64,000 bases of DNA from Strigamia acuminata (GCA_949358305.1 OX442314.1:26149118-26213117), one strand, 5' to 3'. Counted from the stretch's first letter, positions 31,589-42,119 are shown. Program-made: numbers and translations. The notes: a model not told the origin generated them from the letters alone.

Positions 31589-31684
31589 CGCGAATTGAGT
31601 GTCCTGGACTTGTGAAACACCGTATACACACACAGATTTCCTCAAAAACACTTTCAAAACTGTTACTTGTGAAAAATAGTGCAA

Positions 31685-32346
31685 TTTTCACAAGGTTAAT
31701 GCGCTCTTAGTCTAAGTTAGTGTATCCTATTAACAACACTAAGCTAATAATAATATTCGACAATAATAACGAAATAATAGTTCATATATGTTGTTTTCCT
31801 GCTGTAGACTATCCCACTTGTTGTGTCTCGACAGCTTTGGATCACACTTCACGTGTGGTTGAGAAAAATCGTCGTATTGTTGATTTTTCCTCGTTCTTCC
31901 GTCTTTCGTCTCGAAAAATTCAGTTCCTTCGAGAATTTCCTCGTTTTTGGCAATTCCCGTTCGTTTATAGCTCGTTCACACTTCCCGTGTGGTTGTCGAG
32001 CGTCGTCGTCCTTGCGTATTTGTCGTCGAGTTGTTTTCTCGGCGAAAATTAACGCCACGTCGACGTTACGTATCGCGCCTCGCGATATTCGGAGAAATCG
32101 TCCGAAAAAGGCCAAAATAAACGTATTAAATAAATGTTCTATAATGTTCGAACCCGTTTAGTGTTCCTGCGTCGCTTGGTGATGCAGAATAACCCCGAAA
32201 ATCGTGGATCCTTGGTCCAAACACAAGTTGTCAACTCTCACCATGGGCGCCGCCATGTTGGATTTGAGGGAAACGCCTTCTTTTTCACCTCAAAAACGAC
32301 TTGCACTGCTTTTAAACGATCTCCGCGTTTTTCCCACGTTGTTTGT
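31685..32346 (-). other. leader of outer Copia
   Basis: Untranslated leader between PBS and gag-pol; no supported gene on either strand. Confidence 0.5.
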
Positions 32347-32357
32347 GGCCCATAACC
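32347..32357 (-). promoter_or_regulatory. primer binding site of outer Copia (half-tRNA type)
   Basis: GGTTATGGGCC on the minus strand, one base inside the 5' LTR, complementary to the anticodon stem-loop of initiator tRNA-Met (GGCCCATAACC). Priming by an internal tRNA-iMet fragment is known for copia. Confidence 0.8.
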
Positions 32358-32358
32358 T

Positions 32359-32666
32359 TGTTATAATGTTGCTGTGAATCCATATAAACAGCTAGTATAT
32401 GCAGTGGTGTGGAAAAACATAGCAGGTGATAAAAGCACACATCATCACAGGTGAGAATCAAACATCAAGTGATTTTATTCAATGGTCATGTGACCTAATA
32501 TGACAGGAGCCACCTGTTGGCAGCATACAGACACTGTATGTAAACAAAGAGTGCAAACGCTTGCGTTTGCTTAATATACACACATACACCGTGCGATTAA
32601 ATAATACGATACATAGATATAGTTACATGTGCATAAATGGTCATTAGTGTACACAATATCTTAACA
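32359..32666 (-). repeat. 5' LTR of outer Copia
   Basis: 308 bp, apparently identical to 19554-19861. The second GAACC target copy is 32667-32671. Confidence 0.93.
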
Positions 32667-33240
32667 GAACCCACGACCAAATCCTCTATAACCAGGTCTG
32701 ACACTTTCTCCACGTTGTACATCTTTTTAGGTTCAGTTATTGAATTAACTTGAAGCTTAACATCAGTCCATTTTAGAGTCACAGTGCCAGTCAGTTTTTC
32801 TTCGTCGTCGCATTCCGTGCTAGCGCTACATACATCAGAGTTTGCTACATCATCAGCGACAAGTTTTCCGTATTTCTCCGTCAAGGTAGTCTTTGTTTTA
32901 TCTTCGGGATCCTTAGGACTGCATTCTGTGGTAATTGCTATGAAATAGTCATCAACGATTTTCTTAGAACTGACGGTACATGAAATTGACAGAAAATTAT
33001 TTAGTTTGACTGGATTATAGCATTGTGAACAATTATATTCTTGTAGTTATTTTACTTGCAAAACAATTGACATTTACAAGTTGCGGTAAGTGTTGCGAAC
33101 GTGAGATGACATGTAAATTTTTCTTTACCGTCACCAACCGAAGTCGAACAAGCTTCAGAACCTTCAGTCAGTTTCACAGATGACAATCCGGAAATAGAAC
33201 ATTCGCTACAACCCGTTACCAGTTCTTTCATGCGGTACGG
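32667..33240 (-). pseudogene. 5' part of a cysteine-rich host gene split by the outer Copia element
   Basis: Two exons on the minus strand: about 33240-33078 and 33009-32667, joined by a 68-bp intron (GTAAAT...AATCCAG; split codon T|TC). The reading contains TGCSECSISGLSSVKL, KEKFTCHLTFATL, SISCTVSSKKIVDDYF, AITTECSPKDPEDK and SASTECDDEEKLTGTVTL. Spaced cysteines and alternating polar strands suggest a secreted or extracellular repeat protein. The frame runs into the Copia LTR at 32667 and resumes at 19548. The start of the first exon is uncertain (33240 with an ATGAG acceptor, or 33259 with CATTCAG), and a 63-nt exon at 33387-33325 may precede it in phase 0. No signal peptide exon was found. 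Confidence 0.55.
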
Positions 33241-33387
33241 CTCATAGATGTTTAGGCGGCTGAATGGATTTAATAATTTATGAGTTTATTATTACTGCAT
33301 TTATAGAAAATAAGATATTTTACTGTTTCAAAATGCCAGCAGCTGATTCGATTGCACTTTCTGCATAAATTGTACACTCGTCACATT

Positions 33388-35450
33388 CTAAAGTAATATT
33401 TAATAATGTATTGCATGTTTATAATTGCAGCATTTGCAATAATAATACGCCTTGGCTATTCTTCCGTACAAATACAAACGGAACATCCAGGCATTCACTC
33501 AGGGAAGACCAGAATTTGCCGCTGTGAATGTATATATTTTCACGTATCGTACGTACGTGAACATTGTTTTGAATTTTGCTCCGTACGTGAGAATAACCAA
33601 TGACTATTCTCACGTATTGAACAAAATTTCGTCGCATGTACGGAACAAACTTTAAACAAAATAAACCAAACGGATGAATAAAAATAAGCTAAAATATAAT
33701 ATGATGTAATATAACTGTATTATAAAACAAAACAAAACACAATGTACAGTACGTAAAATCAACCAAACAGAAAAAGAACCAACCCAAAGTCAGTCCAGCA
33801 CCACTAAATCGGAATACCACAAACGACTTTGCAAACAAAATCTTTATTTTGTGGTGATCTCGATCTTATTTTTAATAAAATAAATTCACCACTTAGAAAT
33901 ATTTTAATATTTGTAATTAGTCTGGCTTGACTTCACCCCAATTTGACTGGGGTAAACTACTAATTAACCGTTTTGGTGCAACAATTCCTTTGTTGCATCA
34001 AAATGGGCTAATTGCGCATATCTGCTGCGCAGATGTGAAGTGTGCCAGGCTCAAACTTAGAGTTTTGGCACACTCTTGCATTCACAAACTACACAACAAC
34101 ACCCTTGTCATTGCTCCGCCGAAAATAGCGAGTACTGACCGTGTTAACGTTAGTTTATTATGAATTGAGATCTTTGCTATCTTTGCACATGTTTTGCAAA
34201 GCCAGCACTTCATTGCGCCGTGTGTATCAATAACCATCGTTGATACACGCACTTATTCAAGTGATTGTAAACCTTGTTTGGGGCAACAAGGCTCTTATTC
34301 GCCGTCGCCGTCGCCGTCGCCATCGTCGAGGACCACCGTGGGCCACCCGGAGTCGTCGAAAATTTTGCTCTAACCTGATTGGTTTAGAAGTTAGCAAGTG
34401 AATGACCTTGAAAATGGCCTTCAAAGTCAAATTTGATGACATCATTGGATTGCGCTCACCCAACTTCCTATACGATCGCTTCATCAAAGTTGGCCTAGAT
34501 GCAATTGCTCACGAAATATTTAGGGAGGTTAAGACTTTTGGGACACCCTGTATATTAATATCGATTAAATTATTGTGGTCATTTTATCTACTTACCTGCG
34601 TATTTATTCATTTCCTTGTCCTTAATCAGAAATGGAGTAGGCCTAAATGCAAAGTGTTTGTTTGCAAAAGACTCTATGTTATTCCGATTTGGGGGCGCTG
34701 GACTGAGTTTGGGTTGGTTATCTTTTTCTGTTTGATTTGATTTTGTATGGAACTGTACGTTTTGTTTTGTTCTTTTTCATAATCGTTGTGTTTAGATCGC
34801 AACGTGCACTTTACCAATTTAAAATAGCTATTATTGAAACACATTACATGTTTTATAGAGTAACTGTAGCAACGAAAATAAACGGTATACACCATGAAAA
34901 TCAGCTGAGTTGAGACGAGTTACACTCAGGATAAGTTAGTGAGGGTTTGCAAAATGCATCAACAATAAAATTATTTTACATCATATTAATATTTCATCTT
35001 ATGTGATTTGGTTTATTTTTTAAAAAAAATTTGTGCCTTACGTATGAGAGAAATTTTCTTCCATACGTATGTGAAAATAATACCCCCACCCCGCCCCAGT
35101 ACATAAGTGTACATAAGTGAGAATAAACATCCTCGGCCATAATATACAAGAAATTAGATAAACAATTTTGATTAAAACATTTTCTTTGTAGCAAGAATAA
35201 TACCAAAACCAGTATATAAACTACTGTATCTATATCTAACTTGCCAGGTTCGGCGTGGACAATGCAAGTAGTCATTTGGTAGCATAAGCATAAGAACATC
35301 AACGTTTTCCCCCACATGTTTCAATCTGTAAGCAATTAAAAATCGTAAAATTACAGGAAACACAACCGATTTGGGTACCGAATTTTGCAAACCATAAGAC
35401 GCACCTCCCATAATTATCAGTCAAATCTTAGAAAAAATATTGTTTGGACA
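33388..35450. other. no gene seen; palindromic and simple-repeat DNA
   Basis: Contains a palindrome-rich patch (33536-33620, ACGTACGT and TTCTCACGTA motifs), a CGCCGT simple repeat (about 34300-34323), and GGGACACCCTGTATA at 34541-34555, which resembles a motif common in arthropod repeats. Open frames here lack family features. Confidence 0.4.
34300..34323. repeat. CGCCGT hexanucleotide microsatellite
   Basis: About four copies of GCCGTC. It gives an Arg-run on the minus strand that is not a gene. Confidence 0.8.
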
Positions 35451-35451
35451 A

Positions 35452-35505
35452 TAAGGGGCCATCCATTTACAACATCACGACCTTAGGGGGGAGGGAGGGG
35501 TAAGC
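35452..35505. mobile_element. transposon-end fragment (GGGGCCATCCATTTAC...)
   Basis: GGGGCCATCCATTTACAACAT followed closely by a long G-rich run matches the general form of a repeat end widespread in animal genomes. Only one end is seen. Tentative. Confidence 0.3.
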
Positions 35506-35553
35506 CAATCTCGTGACAATCTCGTGGAAGCTGAACCTGTGGAGTTATCCGAA

Positions 35554-35871
35554 ATGAATAAGAAAGCAGTGTATGACGATAAATTTTTTCGTTGCATGTC
35601 CTTTATTGGGAAGAACTTTTCGGCCAAATGTGTTATTTGCGAAAAGTCGATTTCGGTAGCAGCTGGAACCACTGCTAATTTAAAACGGCATATTACCACT
35701 AAGCATGAGGCTCGATTGGAGGAATTTATCCAACACACGAAATCAATTACACCTGCGAGAAAACGAAAAGCAGTTGCGCAGCTTACTATCAGACGAAAAT
35801 TTCGAGAATTTGATTCTTTCAATGATAAATTTATTAATTTAAGTGTTTGTATATTTTTTGACAGTAAATAA
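35554..35871 (+). pseudogene. BED zinc-finger N terminus of a hAT transposase, truncated
   Basis: From the ATG at 35554 the frame encodes FFRCMSFIGKNFSAKCVIC, then NLKRHITTKHEA: a C-x2-C...H-x4-H BED-type finger as found at the N terminus of hAT transposases. About 100 residues are present and no catalytic or dimerisation domain follows; the reading degrades after about 35820. A hAT-like right end (…GATACAACACTG) lies at about 40475, beyond the Mag-like insertion, so this is probably an internally deleted hAT element. Confidence 0.65.
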
Positions 35872-36015
35872 ATGTGTTATTACAGTATAAAATGGTGTAA
35901 AAAAAAATTTGAATTCGTAAAAAAATATTTGTAAAATGAACTGAACTAGAACTGAACTAGAACTGAACTAGAACTTAGTTCACTTGGAGTTTTGGGGGTG
36001 AACGGGAACTAGAAC

Positions 36016-36143
36016 TGGAGTATATTGATTGTAACGCCATCTAGTGTTCTTGTATTGAGATTATGTATCTGTGTTCGAGATTAAAACTTGTCAACTTTGC
36101 AACCATCATGGAGTTCACTGCCTCGTGATTTCGGTATATTACA
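36016..36143 (+). repeat. 5' LTR of Mag-like element
   Basis: 128 bp, TGGAGTATAT...GGTATATTACA, containing CGCCATCTAGTG and an AT-rich core. Confidence 0.93.
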
Positions 36144-36145
36144 AT

Positions 36146-36156
36146 TGGCGACGAGG
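36146..36156 (+). promoter_or_regulatory. primer binding site TGGCGACGAGG
   Basis: Begins two bases after the LTR. The same ATTGGCGACGAGG sequence follows the LTR of the truncated relative at 50109. The tRNA was not assigned. Confidence 0.75.
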
Positions 36157-36214
36157 TCAAAATTTTGTGTGTGAAAGGTGCATTTTGGACAATTTATTTC
36201 AATTTGGATCAACC

Positions 36215-39200
36215 ATGGCTCAATTCATTGGACAGTTATCTGAGTATGATGTCAACTCAGACTGGGACATGTATGTGGAGCAATTGGAGCAACTTTTTGA
36301 ACTGAATGCAATTGAAGACAAGAAAGTGGCTATTTTATTGGGAACAATTGGATCACATGGCTACAAAATGCTGAGGGATTTATGTGCACCTGATTTGCCA
36401 AAAACCAAGACTTATGATGACTTGGTTACATTAATGCATGACCACCAGAAACCGAAACCAATGGTTGCTGCTGAGAGGTTTAGATTCTTTAGAACTACTC
36501 AATTGGACACTGAATCAGTAAGTGCATTTGTTATCAAGTTGAAAGCAGCTGCAGAATTTTGCGAATTTGGACAACAATTGAATGATTATTTACGCGATCA
36601 ATTTATTAACGGATTGAGATTTGAAAACGTGCTGCGCCATCTGTTGACGGTGAAGGGACTCACATTTCAAAAAGCAACTGAGACTGCGCTCAGCATGGAC
36701 ACGGCATCAAAGGAAGTGCAGAAGTTTCATTCTAAGACTGAAAATAAGGACAATACTGTGCACAAAATTCAGGACAATAAATCGGGGTTTTATAAAAAAG
36801 GTAAAACTGATTTTAAAAAGAAATTTTCAAATTCTCAGGATCACTCATCTGGCCAAAAATCTGATGGAAATAAGCAACGCAGATGCTATGCGTGTGGTTC
36901 ACCAGATCATTTTCGTGATAAATGCAGATTTAAGGATTCTGATTGCCACAACTGTGGTCAGAAAGGACATATTCGCAAATTTTGCCATGTGCGGTCAACA
37001 TCTCATCAGCTCAATCAGCCAAGCAGGGACAGAGGTGGAGCATCATCGGGCAAGCAGCCTGCAGCGAATTCCGTGCGTGTTGATGATGATATTTTTGTGC
37101 CATTCCACCGTGTTTGCCACGTGCGTGACACCATCGTGGATCCTGTATTTGTTGACGTGAACATTGAAGGAGTCAATTTAGCCATGGAAGTTGACAGTGG
37201 ATCTTCACTCACATTAATTGATGAACAATGTTTTAATACTCATTTTTCTAAATTTAAGTTAAATGCTTCTCCAGTTCGCCTGCGTGCGTTCACTGGTGAA
37301 TTGTTATCACTTTTGGGGGTATTTGGGGTATCAGTGTTTTTTCAGGGTGCCCATTACTCTGTCCAATTGCATGTTGTTGAGGGAATGAAGGGGTCGTTAC
37401 TGGGTAGGGATTGGTTGGACACTTTTGGGTTGTTGAAATCAATTCGGGGTTTAGTTAGTGAGCCCAAACAAGTGAAAGCAGTTGATGGGGTTTTGCCTTC
37501 TCCACCACTTGATTTAGCTAGTGCAAAAGTACAACTTGAGGAAATTTTGGCAAGTCATAAGACTGTTTTTAGTGGGGGTATTGGTCAGTGTAAGGGGGTA
37601 CAATTGCACATACCTGTTGACAAAAATTTTCAACCAATTTTTCTGCCAGCACGTAACCCGCCACTAGCCTTACGAGCTAAAATGGAGGCTGAGATTGATC
37701 GTCTTGTTGAAGCAGGGGTTCTGGAACCGGTTCAGCATGCCCGGTGGGCTACACCGGTCACTCCAGTGGAAAAATCCGATGGAACAGTTAAATTGGCGGG
37801 ACTGTATAATTTAACAGTGAACAAGGCACTGCCTAAAGTGGTTTACCCACTTCCACGTTTTGAGCAAATCACAAGCACACTGGCGGATGGTGAGTATTTT
37901 TCAACTTTTGATTTTTCGGATGCGTATAATCAGTGGGAACTTGATCAGGAGTCACAGGAGGTTATGGTTATCAATACGCATAAGGGTTTATTTTTGGTGA
38001 AAAGATTGTTTTATGGGGTTTCGTGTGCGCCCGCATTGTTTCAACAGTCAATGGAACAGTTGGTCAAACCAGTTGTGAAGACCCAACCTTTTTTGGATGA
38101 TGTGTGTGCCACTGGTCGCTCAGTTCCTGAGCATCTCAAGGTAGTTGATCATTTGCTCACAATTTTTGAGGAAAAAAATTTGCGGTTGAATGCAAGGAAA
38201 TGCAAATTTTTTCAAGATAAGGTTAAATTTTTGGGTCATGTGTTTTCAAAGGATGGATATGCGCCGATTCCAGCACGCATTGATGGTCTGGTTAAGGCAG
38301 CTACACCGAAGAATGCAGGTGAATTGCATACGTACATTGGCATGATAAATTATTATGCTCGGTTTTTGCCGAACTTAGCCACTGTTTTGGAACCACTTTA
38401 TTATTTGTTGCGACAAGGGGTGGTGTGGCGTTGGGGCAAGCAACAGGAACAAGCTATTGACGGGGTGAGGAAATTATTGGCTAGTGCCACATTTTTGGTA
38501 CATTTTGACCCGTCAAAGCAAACGGTTTTGACCGTGGATGCATCTCCTTTTGGAGTAGGCGCGCAGTTATCCCAAGAGGATGAATTGGGTCGGAAACAAA
38601 CAGTTGCCGTTGCGAGTGGTCTTTTGAATGCGGCTCAGCGCAATTATTCGCAGACAGATCGTGAGGGGTTTGCAATAATCTTTGGAGTTAAGAAATTCCA
38701 CCATTATTTGTATGGGCACAATTTTATTTTGGAAACCGACCACAAGCCTTTAGTTTCAATTCTTGGGGATAAGCGCGGATGCAATGAAATTGTGGCGGCT
38801 AGATTGCAACGCTGGTGCGTATTTTTAAATGCGTATAATTTTCAGATTAGGCACATTGCTGGCAAGAGTAATGTGGTAGCGGATGGGTTGTCACGGCTAG
38901 CGATTAATAATGTTGATTTTGATGACTCCGACATTCCGTTACATGCCGTTTTCCGTGCACAATTAGAATCGATGCCTATTTCTGCGGTTGTAGTTAGGAA
39001 ACGGACTTTGGAGGATTCTATTTTAGCTAGAGTTTTGCTTTTAGTGCGTGAGGGGTGGCCCTCGGGAACTATTGAAGTGGATCTTGCGCCTTGGCATCGG
39101 GTTAGGAAGCAGTTATCAGTAGAGGACGATTGTTTGTTTTACAATGACAGGGTTGTTGTACCTAAGGTGCTACAGAGCAGTATTTTGACAGAGTTACATT

Positions 39201-40243
39201 CTGGACATCCGGGGGTGGTCAAAATGAAATTATTGGCCAGGTCAATTTGCTGGTGGCCCCGCATGGATTCAGATATTGAGCGAATGGTCAGGGAGTGTGA
39301 ATTGTGTCAAATCAATTTACCGGCCCCGGCTCGTGAGCGTAATGTAGCATGGCCAACGCCTGCAGAGGCATGGGGGCGAATTCATGTAGACTTCGCTGGG
39401 CCCTTCTTTGGTCACATGTTTATTTTGTGTGTGGATGCAAAATCCAAATGGCCGGAAATTGTTATGATGAAGGGTACGACAGCACGTGACACGATTGAGG
39501 TATTTGAGGAATGGTTTTCTAGGCATGGTCTACCTTTGCATGTACATTCAGACTGTGGACCACAGTTCACAAGCGAGGAGTTTGTTCAATTTTTGGCAAT
39601 GAATGGGGTGCGTCAGTCCCGTTCGCCACCTTACCATCCAGCGACGAATGGGGCTGTGGAAGGGTTTGTTGGTACTTTCAAGACAGGAATGAAGAAGTTT
39701 ATGGCTGAGCATGGAAACATTAAGCGTGCGTTGCGCCAGTTTTTGTCTAGTTATCGTACCACTCCTCATTGTACTACTTTGGTGACTCCAGATGCGTTAT
39801 TCAGGGAGAAGGAGATGCGTACGAGGTTACATTTATTGCGACCTAGGCGAGAGGACGAGTTGTCCACTCCAGTGGTGCGTAGGAAGTTTTCGATTGATGA
39901 TTTGATTTATGCCAGAGACTACAGAAGTAGTAGTCGATGGATTGCGGGAAAAATATTTAAGTTGTTATCACCTGTAACTTATTTAGTTCAATTGCATAAT
40001 GGGGTATTTTGGAAGCGTCATGCTGATCAATTGCGTGGCCGAGTTGTACAATCTTTGAATGGTTCTAGTTCTTTTCAAGTTGAGGAGGACTGGGAACCTG
40101 GGAATGGAAATTGTGTTGTTGGTTCTGGTAATGAGAGTTCTGGGGTTGAACAGGATGCTGGAAATGATCCTGTAGTTGCACCTAGGCGATCAACTCGTGT
40201 TCGTCGTCCCCCAGCTCATCTCAGAGATTTTATTAGGGATTAA
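36215..40243 (+). CDS. gag-pol: Gag-Pol of the Mag-like element
   Basis: 1342 residues from the ATG at 36215 (MAQFIGQLSEYDVNSDWDMY); the frame is open upstream into the LTR but that part has no homologous look. Gag is followed by two CCHC knuckles (CYACGSPDHFRDKC, CHNCGQKGHIRKFC), protease DSGSS at 327, RT with FSTFDFSDAYNQ and FLDD at 627-630, RNase H (TVDASPFGVG, ETDHKPL), an HHCC finger (HSGHPGVVKMK...CELCQ) and integrase D1059, D1113 and E1149 (D-x53-D-x35-E). RT Y-x-DD is FLDD. No stop or shift was seen, so it is potentially active. Confidence 0.95.
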   Translation: MAQFIGQLSEYDVNSDWDMYVEQLEQLFELNAIEDKKVAILLGTIGSHGYKMLRDLCAPDLPKTKTYDDLVTLMHDHQKPKPMVAAERFRFFRTTQLDTESVSAFVIKLKAAAEFCEFGQQLNDYLRDQFINGLRFENVLRHLLTVKGLTFQKATETALSMDTASKEVQKFHSKTENKDNTVHKIQDNKSGFYKKGKTDFKKKFSNSQDHSSGQKSDGNKQRRCYACGSPDHFRDKCRFKDSDCHNCGQKGHIRKFCHVRSTSHQLNQPSRDRGGASSGKQPAANSVRVDDDIFVPFHRVCHVRDTIVDPVFVDVNIEGVNLAMEVDSGSSLTLIDEQCFNTHFSKFKLNASPVRLRAFTGELLSLLGVFGVSVFFQGAHYSVQLHVVEGMKGSLLGRDWLDTFGLLKSIRGLVSEPKQVKAVDGVLPSPPLDLASAKVQLEEILASHKTVFSGGIGQCKGVQLHIPVDKNFQPIFLPARNPPLALRAKMEAEIDRLVEAGVLEPVQHARWATPVTPVEKSDGTVKLAGLYNLTVNKALPKVVYPLPRFEQITSTLADGEYFSTFDFSDAYNQWELDQESQEVMVINTHKGLFLVKRLFYGVSCAPALFQQSMEQLVKPVVKTQPFLDDVCATGRSVPEHLKVVDHLLTIFEEKNLRLNARKCKFFQDKVKFLGHVFSKDGYAPIPARIDGLVKAATPKNAGELHTYIGMINYYARFLPNLATVLEPLYYLLRQGVVWRWGKQQEQAIDGVRKLLASATFLVHFDPSKQTVLTVDASPFGVGAQLSQEDELGRKQTVAVASGLLNAAQRNYSQTDREGFAIIFGVKKFHHYLYGHNFILETDHKPLVSILGDKRGCNEIVAARLQRWCVFLNAYNFQIRHIAGKSNVVADGLSRLAINNVDFDDSDIPLHAVFRAQLESMPISAVVVRKRTLEDSILARVLLLVREGWPSGTIEVDLAPWHRVRKQLSVEDDCLFYNDRVVVPKVLQSSILTELHSGHPGVVKMKLLARSICWWPRMDSDIERMVRECELCQINLPAPARERNVAWPTPAEAWGRIHVDFAGPFFGHMFILCVDAKSKWPEIVMMKGTTARDTIEVFEEWFSRHGLPLHVHSDCGPQFTSEEFVQFLAMNGVRQSRSPPYHPATNGAVEGFVGTFKTGMKKFMAEHGNIKRALRQFLSSYRTTPHCTTLVTPDALFREKEMRTRLHLLRPRREDELSTPVVRRKFSIDDLIYARDYRSSSRWIAGKIFKLLSPVTYLVQLHNGVFWKRHADQLRGRVVQSLNGSSSFQVEEDWEPGNGNCVVGSGNESSGVEQDAGNDPVVAPRRSTRVRRPPAHLRDFIRD

Positions 40244-40253
40244 GTGTTTGTCT

Positions 40254-40265
40254 GAGGGGGAAGAG
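40254..40265 (+). promoter_or_regulatory. polypurine tract of Mag-like element
   Basis: GAGGGGGAAGAG ends one base before the 3' LTR. Confidence 0.75.
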
Positions 40266-40266
40266 T

Positions 40267-40394
40267 TGGAGTATATTGATTGTAACGCCATCTAGTGTTC
40301 TTGTATTGAGATTATGTATCTGTGTTCGAGATTAAAACTTGTCAACTTTGCAACCATCATGGAGTTCACTGCCTCGTGATTTCGGTATATTACA
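40267..40394 (+). repeat. 3' LTR of Mag-like element
   Basis: 128 bp, apparently identical to the 5' copy. Confidence 0.93.
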
Positions 40395-40475
40395 AGAACT
40401 AGTTCCCTAAATTGAAAACGGTGATGAACGCGAACTAGAACTAGTTCGCGATTTAGTGAACGAGATACAACACTG
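40395..40475 (+). mobile_element. right end of the hAT remnant
   Basis: GAACTAGTTC-rich sequence ending GAACGAGATACAACACTG. Read inward from the right this is CAGTGTTGTATC, a CAGTG-type hAT terminal inverted repeat. The matching left end was not located. Confidence 0.45.
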
Positions 40476-40480
40476 CTGAA

Positions 40481-40672
40481 TTAGGTCCAAAATTCATCAT
40501 TTTATGACAAATTGGGTCTAAAATTCATCATTTTATGACCTATTTTGACCAAAATTCATAATTTTATGACAAATGTGGTCTAAAATTCATCATTTTATGA
40601 CCAATTAGGACCAAAATTCATCATTTTACAACCAATTTGGTCTAAAATTCATCATTTTATGACCAAAACAAC
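40481..40672. repeat. minisatellite with a 34-36 bp unit
   Basis: About six imperfect copies of a unit containing AAAATTCATCATTTTATGAC with alternating GGTC/GACC joins. Confidence 0.8.
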
Positions 40673-40675
40673 TAA

Positions 40676-42103
40676 AAGAAATTCATCAGACTTTGCTCCA
40701 TTTTTTACTAAAACAATAACAAATTACTCTTTGAATTAAATATTACTCACTACCTATTTTAACCTATTCAACCTACTTTAACTACATGTTTTAACAACAT
40801 ATGACATTAAGACTTGAGTTCTTTATATTTATCTCTAGACTTATTTCTGTTTTCGAATAAAATAAAATGGTTGTTATTAAGAACTATTTTAATAATAATA
40901 TAAAACCTTAATTTCTTTAATGAATATTTGGACATTTACAGCTCCGATGCATTGCTAGCTAGTAGCTGAGCCACACGATCAGCAGTCCAACCACACGAGG
41001 GCCCCATTGTCGATATGACGTTTATGATGCAACAATGATTGCACCAACTACAAAGGCTCCACAGAGAGTGACAGCTCTTACTGTCTTTACTCTATGTCCT
41101 AACTAATTAACGGCTTTACTGACTAGTCAGTTTTTGCTTTTTTTGTTTTTAAATTTAAAAAATAAAATAAAATTTGAGATTGTTAGACCCTTTCTAATTC
41201 TAATGCAAAAAATCAGTAAAGCCAAGAAAAGCCACGAAGAGAAAGGATTTCTCAGATATTACATCTGCAGTGCCGTAAGTTACTTTACTTTATGCAAACT
41301 CAAACCTATTTTCTGATGTAAGTACACTCTTTTGAAAACGTGTATCAAAGGTTTGTTCTTTTTACACTAAAAAGTTAACGCAGTAATAGAATTTAAAAGA
41401 AAACAGAGGAGGCCTAAAATAAAATAATACTAAACATGTATTTATGCTTACCAAAGTTATTCAGGAGCACTGGTGATGAATCGTCAAGATGGAACTGAAT
41501 GACACGCGACTTTTGACTAACGATATTTATAGCTGAATTTTTTAATTACTATACTTAATTCTAATGCAGATGAATCATTTTCGTGGCACAAATAACGCTA
41601 ATTACAATCTGGCTTTAATAGTTTCAATTTATTGATTCTTTGATCATTAAAGTTTAATTATAATTAGTTCGTAATTATAATCCATATAAAAAAACATTAA
41701 AATAAAAATGAAAATTTTATATTATAAAAATATATATCATATTATACATCATACATATATAAAAAATCACAAAATCAAAATGATTAAATTGTATTTATAA
41801 ATGTGACTACCGGTATTGTATTTATAAATTACAACTAAGTTCTGTGCGTGAGTTGTGAGATAGTGACATTCCTAGCACTGTCAGTACGAAGGATGGTAAG
41901 GAGGAGGGTGGCGAGGTGGAAGTGAGTGGAGAGGTGTAATTTTTTTTAAAATTTTAATTAAAATTTTTTTTTTTAAATTTTTATTATTGATTTTTAATTT
42001 GATTATATATATGTGTATGTGGAAAAATGAAATAATTACTTCCAAACTATACCAACAGATTACATCATTAAGAAATTACTTGTTTTTCTCATGAAATATT
42101 ACA
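40676..42103. other. no gene seen
   Basis: AT-rich sequence with long T- and A-runs (41940-41985); a short less AT-rich patch lies near 40960-41060. No exon, RNA or element end was supported. Confidence 0.4.
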
Positions 42104-42119
42104 AATTATATGTCATCTT

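Larger units (their letters stand above)
19554..32666 (-). mobile_element. outer Ty1/Copia retrotransposon (interrupted by a second Copia element)
   Basis: 308-bp LTRs at 19554-19861 and 32359-32666 look identical and start/end TG...CA; the TSD is GAACC. The element runs on the minus strand and is about 5.9 kb without the nested element. One long gag-pol frame is cut at 27408 by the inner element and resumes at 20172. Next to its 5' LTR is GGTTATGGGCC, complementary to the anticodon stem-loop of initiator tRNA-Met, the half-tRNA priming known for copia. PR-INT-RT-RNase H order confirms Copia. Confidence 0.95.
36016..40394 (+). mobile_element. compact Ty3/Gypsy (Mag-like) retrotransposon, intact
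   Basis: Tiny 128-bp LTRs at 36016-36143 and 40267-40394 look identical. The TSD AGAAC lies at 36011-36015 and 40395-40399. The single gag-pol frame is complete, with the PBS right after the 5' LTR and the purine tract right before the 3' LTR. It inserted into a run of GAACTAGAAC repeats of the hAT remnant. Small LTRs and a fused gag-pol frame fit the Mag lineage. Confidence 0.95.

Noticed and set aside
33325-33387. Certain exon of the cysteine-rich gene
   Set aside because: It is open in one phase and has usable splice ends, but the acceptor of the next exon must then be the weaker ATGAG at 33241; kept only as a possibility.
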